This document shows, in pieces, positions 29,001 to 38,000 of a DNA stretch of 64,000 bases. Position numbers and translations under genes: made by a program. Each line of letters opens with the position of its first letter. Positions within the stretch are counted from its first letter, which is position 1. The notes under the pieces were generated by a model. The model was not told the origin of the DNA, did no database searches, and saw only the letters and a list, made by a program, of their open reading frames with translations. This DNA comes from Omphiscola glabra (taxonomy: Eukaryota; Mollusca; Gastropoda; Lymnaeidae), in NCBI GenBank assembly GCA_964017045.1, contig OZ024809.1:682001-746000 (forward strand), read 5' to 3'.

Positions 29001-32000
29001 CAAAGATTGGCCACTGTTGTGAAGTGTGAGCTGAAAGGATGAGAGACTATGTACTCAGTGTACAAAGATTGGCCACTGTTGTGAAGTGTGAGCTGAAAGA
29101 ATGAGAGACTATGTACTCAGTGTACAATGATTGGCCACTGTTGTGAAGTGTGAGCTGAAAGAATGAGAGACTATGTACTCAGTGTACAATGATTGGCCAC
29201 TGTTGTGAAGTGTGAGCTGAAAGAATGAGAGACTATGTACTCAGTGTACAATGATTGGCCACTGTTGTGAAGTGTGAGCTGAAAGAATGAGAGACTATGT
29301 ACTCAGTGTACAAAGATTGGCCACTGTTGTGAAGTGTGAGCTGAAAGGATGAGAGACTATGTACTCAGTGTACAAAGATTGGCCACTGTTGTGAAGTGTG
29401 AGCTGAAAGAATGAGAGACTATGTACTCAGTGTACAATGATTGGCCACTGTTGTGAATTGTGAGCTGAAAGAATGAGAGACTATGTACTCAGTGTACAAA
29501 GATTGGCCACTGTTGTGAATTGTGAACTGAAAGAATGAGAGACTATGTACTCAGTGTACAAAGATTGGCCACTGTTGTGAAGTGTGAGCTGAAAGGATGA
29601 GAGACTATGTACTCAGTGTACAAAGATTGGCCACTGTTGTGAAGTGTGAGCTGAAAGAATGAGAGACTATGTACTCAGTGTACAAAGATTGGCCACTGTT
29701 GTGAAGTGTGAGCTGAAAGAATGAGAGACTATGTACTCAGTGTACAAAGATTGGCCACTGTTGTGAATTGTGAGCTGAAAGAAAGAATGAGAGACTATGT
29801 ACTCAGTGTACAAAGATTGGCCACTGTTGTGAAGTGTGAGCTGAAAGAATGAGAGACTATGTACTCAGTGTACAAAGATTGGCCACTGTTGTGAAGTGTG
29901 AGCTGAAAGAATGAGAGACTATGTACTCAGTGTACAAAGATTGGCCACTGTTGTGAAGTGTGAGCTGAAAGAATGAGAGACTATGTACTCAGTGTACAAA
30001 GATTGGCCACTGTTGTGAAGTGTGAGCTGAAAGAATGAGAGACTATGTACTCAGTGTACAAAGATTGGCCACTGTTGTGAATTGTGAGCTGAAAGAATGA
30101 GAGACTATGTACTCAGTGTACAAAGATTGGCCACTGTTGTGAAGTGTGAGCTGAAAGAATGAGAGACTATGTACTCAGTGTACAAAGATTGGCCACTGTT
30201 GTGAAGTGTGAGCTGAAAGAATGAGAGACTATGTACTCAGTGTACAAAGATTGGCCACTGTTGTGAAGTGTGAGCTGAAAGAATGAGAGACTATGTACTC
30301 AGTGTACAAAGATTGGCCACTGTTGTGAAGTGTGAGCTGAAAGAATGAGAGACTATGTACTCAGTGTACAAAGATTGGCCACTGTTGTGAAGTGTGAGCT
30401 GAAAGAATGAGAGACTATGTACTCAGTGTACAAAGATTGGCCACTGTTGTGAATTGTGAGCTGAAAGAATGAGAGACTATGTACTCAGTGTACAAAGATT
30501 GGCCACTGTTGTGAAGTGTGAGCTGAAAGAATGAGAGACTATGTACTCAGTGTACAAAGATTGGCCACTGTTGTGAAGTGTGAGCTGAAAGAATGAGAGA
30601 CTATGTACTCAGTGTACAAAGATTGGCCACTGTTGTGAAGTGTGAGCTGAAAGAATGAGAGACTATGTACTCAGTGTACAAAGATTGGCCACTGTTGTGA
30701 AGTGTGAGCTGAAAGAATGAGAGACTATGTACTCAGTGTACAAAGATTGGCCACTGTTGTGAAGTGTGAGCTGAAAGAATGAGAGACTATGTACTCAGTG
30801 TACAATGATTGGCCACTGTTGTGAAGTGTGAGCTGAAAGAATGAGAGACTATGTACTCAGTGTACAAAGATTGGCCACTGTTGTGAAGTGTGAGCTGAAA
30901 GAATGAGAGACTATGTACTCAGTGTACAAAGATTGGCCACTGTTGTGAAGTGTGAGCTGAAAGGAAGAGAGACTATGTACTCAGTGTACAAAGATTGGCC
31001 ACTGTTGTGAAGTGTGAGCTGAAAGAATGAGAGACTATGTACTCAGTGTACAAAGATTGGCCACTGTTGTGAAGTGTGAGCTGAAAGAATGAGAGACTAT
31101 GTACTCAGTGTACAAAGATTGGCCACTGTTGTGAAGTGTGAGCTGAAAGGAAGAGAGACTATGTACTCAGTGTACAAAGATTGGCCACTGTTGTGAAGTG
31201 TGAGCTGAAAGAATGAGAGACTATGTACTCAGTGTACAAAGATTGGCCACTGTTGTGAAGTGTGAGCTGAAAGAATGAGAGACTATGTACTCAGTGTACA
31301 AAGATTGGCCACTGTTGTGAAGTGTGAGCTGAAAGGAAGAGAGACTATGTACTCAGTGTACAAAGATTGGCCACTGTTGTGAAGTGTGAGCTGAAAGAAT
31401 GAGAGACTATGTACTCAGTGTACAAAGATTGGCCACTGTTGTGAAGTGTGAGCTGAAAGAATGAGAGACTATGTACTCAGTGTACAAAGATTGGCCACTG
31501 TTGTGAAGTGTGAGCTGAAAGGAAGAGAGACTATGTACTCAGTGTACAAAGATTGGCCACTGTTGTGAAGTGTGAGCTGAAAGGAAGAGAGACTATGTAC
31601 TCAGTGTACACTCAATATAGAGGAGCAAATAAACATATCATTCAGTTTCACTAACAGAAACTAGAGGAAATATTTACAATAAGAAGAACAGTACCATTAG
31701 AGAAAATGTACATTATAATTATTGTTGCTATAACAAAGCCAATAAGAATAAGAAAAACTGTGATAATATTTAATGAGAGGTCAGCTGCTTCTGTTGTTGT
31801 TGGGGCACCTAAAGAATGACCCACAATGCACAGCTTTAGGTGTCTGGGGTTAAAGGGTCCTATTATGTCTGTTGGGGCACCTAAAGAATGACCACAATGC
31901 ACAGCTTTAGGTGTCTGGGGTTAAAGGGTCCTATTATGTCTGTTGGGGCACCTAAAGAATGACCACGATGCACAGCTTTAGGTGTCTGGGGTTAAAGGGT

Positions 32001-35000
32001 CCTATTATGTCTGTTGGGGCACCTAAAGAATGACCCACAATGCACAGCTTTAGGTGTCTGGGGTTAAAGGGTCCTATTATGTCTGTTGGGGCACCTAAAG
32101 AATGACCCACAATGCACAGCTTTAGGTGTCTGGGGTTAAAGGGTCCTATTATGTCTGTTGGGGCACCTAAAGAATGACCCACAATGCACAGCTTTAGGTG
32201 TCTGGGGTTAAAGGGTCCTATTATGTCTGTTGGGGCACCTAAAGAATGACCCACAATGCACAGCTTTAGGTGTCTGGGGTTAAAGGGTTCTATTATTGTT
32301 GTTGGGGCACCTAAAGAATGACCACGATGCACAGCTTTAGGTGTCTGGGGTTAAAGGGTTCTATTATTGTTGTTGGGGCACCTAAAGAATGACCATGATG
32401 CACAGCTTTAGGTGTCTGGGGTTAAAGGGTTCTATTATTGTTGTTGGGGCACCTAAAGAATGACCACGATGCACAGCTTTAGGTGTCTGGGGTTAAAGGG
32501 TCCTATTGTTGTTGGGTCACCTAAAGAATGACCACGATGCACAGCTTTAGGTGTCTGGGGTTAAAGGGTCCTATTATTGTTGTTGGGGCACCTAAAGAAT
32601 GACCACGATGCACAGCGTTAGGTGTCTGGGGTTAAAGGGTTCTATTATTGTTGTTGGGTCACCTAAAGAATGACCACGATGCACAGCGTTAGGTGTCTGG
32701 GGTTAAAAGGTTCTATTATTGTTGTTGGGGCACCTAAAGAATGACCACGATGCACAGCTTTAGGTGTCTGGGGTTAAAGGGTCCTATTGTTGTTGTTGGG
32801 GCACCTAAAGAATGACCATGATGCACAGCTTTAGGTGTCTGGGGTTAAAGGGTTCTATTATTGTTGTTGGGGCACCTAAAGAATGACCACGATGCACAGC
32901 TTTAGGTGTCTGGGGTTAAAGGGTCCTATTGTTGTTGGGTCACCTAAAGAATGACCACGATGCACAGCTTTAGGTGTCTGGGGTTAAAGGGTCCTATTGT
33001 TGTTGTTGGGGCACCTAAAGAATGACCACGATGCACAGCTTTAGGTGTCTGGGGTTAAAGGGTTCTATTATTGTTGTTGGGTCACCTAAAGAATGACCAC
33101 GATGCACAGCTTTAGGTGTCTGGGGTTAAAGGGTTCTATTATGTCTGTTGGGGCACCTAAAGAATGACCACGATGCACAGCTTTAGGTGTCTGGGGTTAA
33201 AGGGTTCTATTATTGTTGTTGGGGCACCTAAAGAATGACCACGATGCACAGCTTTAGGTGTCTGGGGTTAAATGGTTCTATTATGTCTGTTGGGGCACCT
33301 AAAGAATGACCACGATGCACAGCTTTAGGTGTCTGGGGTTAAAGGGTTCTATTATGTCTGTTGGGTCACCTAAAGAATGACCACGATGCACAGCTTTAGG
33401 TGTCTGGGGTTAAAGGGTCCTATTGTTGTTGGGTCACCTAAAGAATGACTACTATGCACAGCTTTAGGTGTCTGGGGTTAAAGGGTCCTATTGTTGTTGG
33501 GTCACCTAAAGAATGACTACTATGCACAGCTTTAGGTGTCTGGGGTTAAAGGGTCCTATTGTTGTTGGGTCACCTAAAGAATGACCACGATGCACAGCTT
33601 TAGGTGTCTGGGGTTAAAGGGTCCTATTGTTGTTGGGTCACCTAAAGAATGACTACTATGCACAGCTTTAGGTGTCTGGGGTTAAAGGGTCCTATTGTTG
33701 TTGGGTCACCTAAAGAATGACCCACAATGCACACTTTTAGGTGTCTGGAGGTTAAAGGGTCCTATTGTTGCTGTTGGGTCACCTAAAGAATGACCCACAA
33801 TGCACAGTTTTAGATTTCTTTGGAGATAGATAGAATTTATGTTTTTCTTCATGTAATAAAAATAAAATTATTTAATATGTTAATAATATATTAAAATTAT
33901 GATGGTCGTTACACAGAAAGTTTGAACATCAAGAAACGCCTTTAGTGTAAAGTATGAACATGAACATTTACCATGGCTTCAAAAGCACTGCATCTAACCC
34001 GAGGGTCCTCATCACTTATGTATCTGGTTAGCACTTCTTGAATTGAAACTGGCCAGTCTGGAGATGCTGGTGTGTCCTTCCGCTGCTGTTCACATGAAGC
34101 GAGACAGCCGATCAGCTGTAAGCAGCTTTTGCGTACTTGGTGGTCGCTGTCAGACACATTCTTTAGAAAAATATGTTTCTACCCATTATAAACTTATTAA
34201 AGCAATGAATTAAAAATTGACTAGTTGATGTTGTAAAGCACATTAGAAACATTTATGAGAGATATAATAAATGTTATTTTTTTTTTTATTTTTTTTTTTT
34301 CTAACATTTATAAGAGATATTATTATATTTCTCATAAATGTTAGAAACATTTATGAGAGATATAATAAATGTTATTTTTTGCAAGTTCACACATTTTTAT
34401 ATAATTTTGTTTATCATACAATCATTTAGAGCTTTAACATTGATTTTTTCCGGATAAATGGATGACAGGTGATACTTCAGAAAAGAAATATTTTACCTTA
34501 AAAGCCGCTCGCATGAACCGCTGGATATAAGGGCTGCTTGGAGAGAGCATCTGACTAACAGATCGAGCTGTGGTGAAAATCTGACCAAGGGCTTTGTGAG
34601 AAGCTGGAAATAACAAGGAAGAATCCCGTTTTAAAAAAATGTTGAATTGACTTCTAAAATAAAGTAAAGTATGATTGGGAATTAAACAAATATTTATTCT
34701 CAAAATTCACATCAACAAGACACAAATTACATTAACAAATTCACATCAACAAGACACCAATTACATTAAAAAATTCACATCAACAAGACACCAATTACAT
34801 TAACAAATTCACATCAACAAGACACCAATTACATTAACAAATTCACATCAACAAGACACCAATTACATTAACAAATTCACATCAACAAGATACGAATTAC
34901 TTTAACAAATATTATTTCAAATCATTCAAAAAATTTCATTTTTCATTGAGCTCAGTGGCCAGACAATTGTTAAGATCCAAAATTAAAAATATATTGACAA

Positions 35001-38000
35001 ACTTTCTGATTGAATTCTATTCAGCAAATCATCAGCCAGCAACTGAATATTGAATCCAGGAACAAGAGCTAATCTTGCAAACATGGATATTATTTTGCAC
35101 CGGACAATAGCATCTCGCTCTCCTATTAGATGTTCCGTAAGCTCCGTATAAATAGCCTCAGCTCCTTCTTTATCAGTGGGAACATTTTCTTCAAGTTTTA
35201 GCAAGAGGAAAATAGTTTCTTGTGAAGAGTTTGAACTCGTCAGATTGAGAGATATGGTCGGAGCAACACAGCGCTGTATAAGTCTAAGTTTCTTGACTGG
35301 TTGAGGTGGCTCCTCCTATAATGATATAAATAAAAGCAAGATACCAGTAAAGCTTAGCTTATTAAACAGGTTATTTCCAATAAATTGGTTTGGACAAGTT
35401 CAAGTAGGTTATATAATTTATTTTTTATGCCTATAATACTTAGGCCTGAACTATAAATAATTATAAAGTAGCCATAGGCCTACTTAGCAAACACTTTTAA
35501 GATTAAAACTTTTTACTAGTATAAGGTCTAAGGCATTGCATTGCTTAAGTCTTAATTAAGGTTAAATTAGCCTTTTAAGTTAACATTGGCTTAATTAGGA
35601 CTTTTAAGGCTTTACTGACAACAGCTTCCCAAACAATTTTAAGCTATTCGACGCTTCCCCATTTGATAGAAGCAAATTACTGCGACACCCATATTTGTAT
35701 CTTTTAAAAATTAATCAAACTAGGTACTTCGGGTAATGCATGGGAGACTACTTCAAAATTTCTATGGGAAATGGGCGTCGGCGCAGAAGAATCCAAGTTT
35801 TTAATTTTTGGACACTGGTGATTTTCCATTAATAAAAGGACTCTTTTGTCATAAATTTTGTGATATCCTCCCACATGTTCACAATAGGGAACATCTTGAC
35901 CTACATTCACATCTTCCCCTTGAAAATTGTTTGAAGAAATTTAAAGATCATGTCTTTCACATTAAGAATTATATATATGTATATGGCTGCCGATTCTAAT
36001 TAATGTAGGTCATGTCCGACATTCGTTACACTTGTCCCAGTAACCTGCATTTACATAAGGTAGCTCAGGCTAAATTTGGACCATGGTGTGGGCTGCCCCC
36101 TTTGTAATGGTAGAATATGCCAATATTTAGGAACTATTCAATTAGTACCACTATTTACATCAAAATTTTGATAAATTGTGTTTTATAATGAACCTAGAAG
36201 TAATTTAAACAAATATATTTTAATTTGATTTTTGATAACACGGTAGAGTCCATTTTATAAATGATCATAATTTGCAGTGTGCAAAAAGCTCTCATAGGCA
36301 GCCATTCACAGTCACTTGTGTAACGACTATGCAATAGACTCAATAGTAATATCTAAGAGTTTCATTCATAAGAGTTTGTCGTGTGCAAAAACTATTAAAC
36401 CATTTGTCAGGGAAAGCTTTAATTAATTAGTTATGTGCCAAAGTTGAAAGTTCAAAATAAGTAGTCCATAAACATTATTTTATTAATAATAATAAGGGGA
36501 TGTATTGCCTTTTATAAACTATATAGTCATTGCGCACGATGAAATCAGTGGCATGAGGTCACAAAATGTGGATGTTTCGACCATAGTAGAAAATACCAAA
36601 CGAACTCGCACTTTAAAATGCGCATAGCCGCTTTAGACTAAATGCTATTCGGATGTCATTTATGGTAGTTTATTTTAATTTTAGTTAAACTAGGTACTTT
36701 GAAGGTCTCACGCGCACGCGGTTTGCGCATCCGAAAAATGACGGAAAAACTGTTGTTGCCATTTTACATTCGGCTCGGGGAGGACTTCGTTGTTTTGTGT
36801 TTTACGTCACAGTTTTCTAAGAATAAATTGTTTTGACATCAGTGACGTAGAGCGCATATTTTTCCAAACACGGCGATATATTTGCATCATGGTGAATTTT
36901 GAGACTGTCATCAAATTTATTATTTTGTAACGGTATATACTTTAATGGCTTAACACTTTTTTGTGTAAAGTCGTAGGACATAGTGGTTTTACCGTAGTAA
37001 TGCTGTGATCCTTCACACAAAAGAATAACTTTACTTCGTTAAGAATGGTTCTTGCAAGAAAAAGTTATGAATTTTCAAACTTCAATTAAATTATCAGTTG
37101 TCACCAGTTGTCACCAGTTATCCCCCTTCACAAATAAAACTTGGGTTGTCGGAAATGGCTCTTCTCATCAATTTTATATAATGATATAAAAATATTTTTA
37201 TTATTGTTCATATCGAAAAATCCGCTAAGCACTAACCAATTAATAAATGAGAAACAGTTTTACAATATTATTAGAAGTTAATACAACCGAATAATTCAAG
37301 AAGTTTATATAAATTCAAGTTTTTGTAATCTGTTGAATTTCTGACAAGTTTTGTCCCTTGATATACATAAATAGCTATTATACGGTATAATAGTAAATTA
37401 ATACATAATATAGCATCAAATTACGTCAAAAACTGTAAGTTTATTTAGTTAATGTCTAAACATTTTATATGTTCTCCTTTACTGAACCAATAATAGGAAT
37501 AATAATAATTTTATCCTTTCGCTAGGGATATTAAACAGAATATATTTAATACATTATACTAAATTTAAATATTACTAACTAATACAACCACACTTACATG
37601 CCTATTAGTATCTTTTTAATTTAATAAAATATTAAAATATAAATTTTAAATAATTGTTAAGTTAATGTAACATTCTAATACTTACCCTTCCTACTGTGTG
37701 TCCTTACCGTTAGTCTTATAACTTATGGATGATTTTAATTTTTTTGAGTAATTTTTATTTATAATTATATCCATCAATTTTAGATATAAAAAAAGAATAC
37801 TTACCTTTTTATAAATATGACAATTGATTTAAAATTTAACAATAGCTTAAGCTTAGTAAAATTAGTTTAAATTAAATAAACATATTATTTTCTGCTTTTT
37901 TTCTTCAGAAATAATGATTGTTCCAATTTTTCCATTCACTTTTTTCGTAACATACCCACAAATAAAATTATCCAAAATGCAAATTCTTGATGTTATGTAA

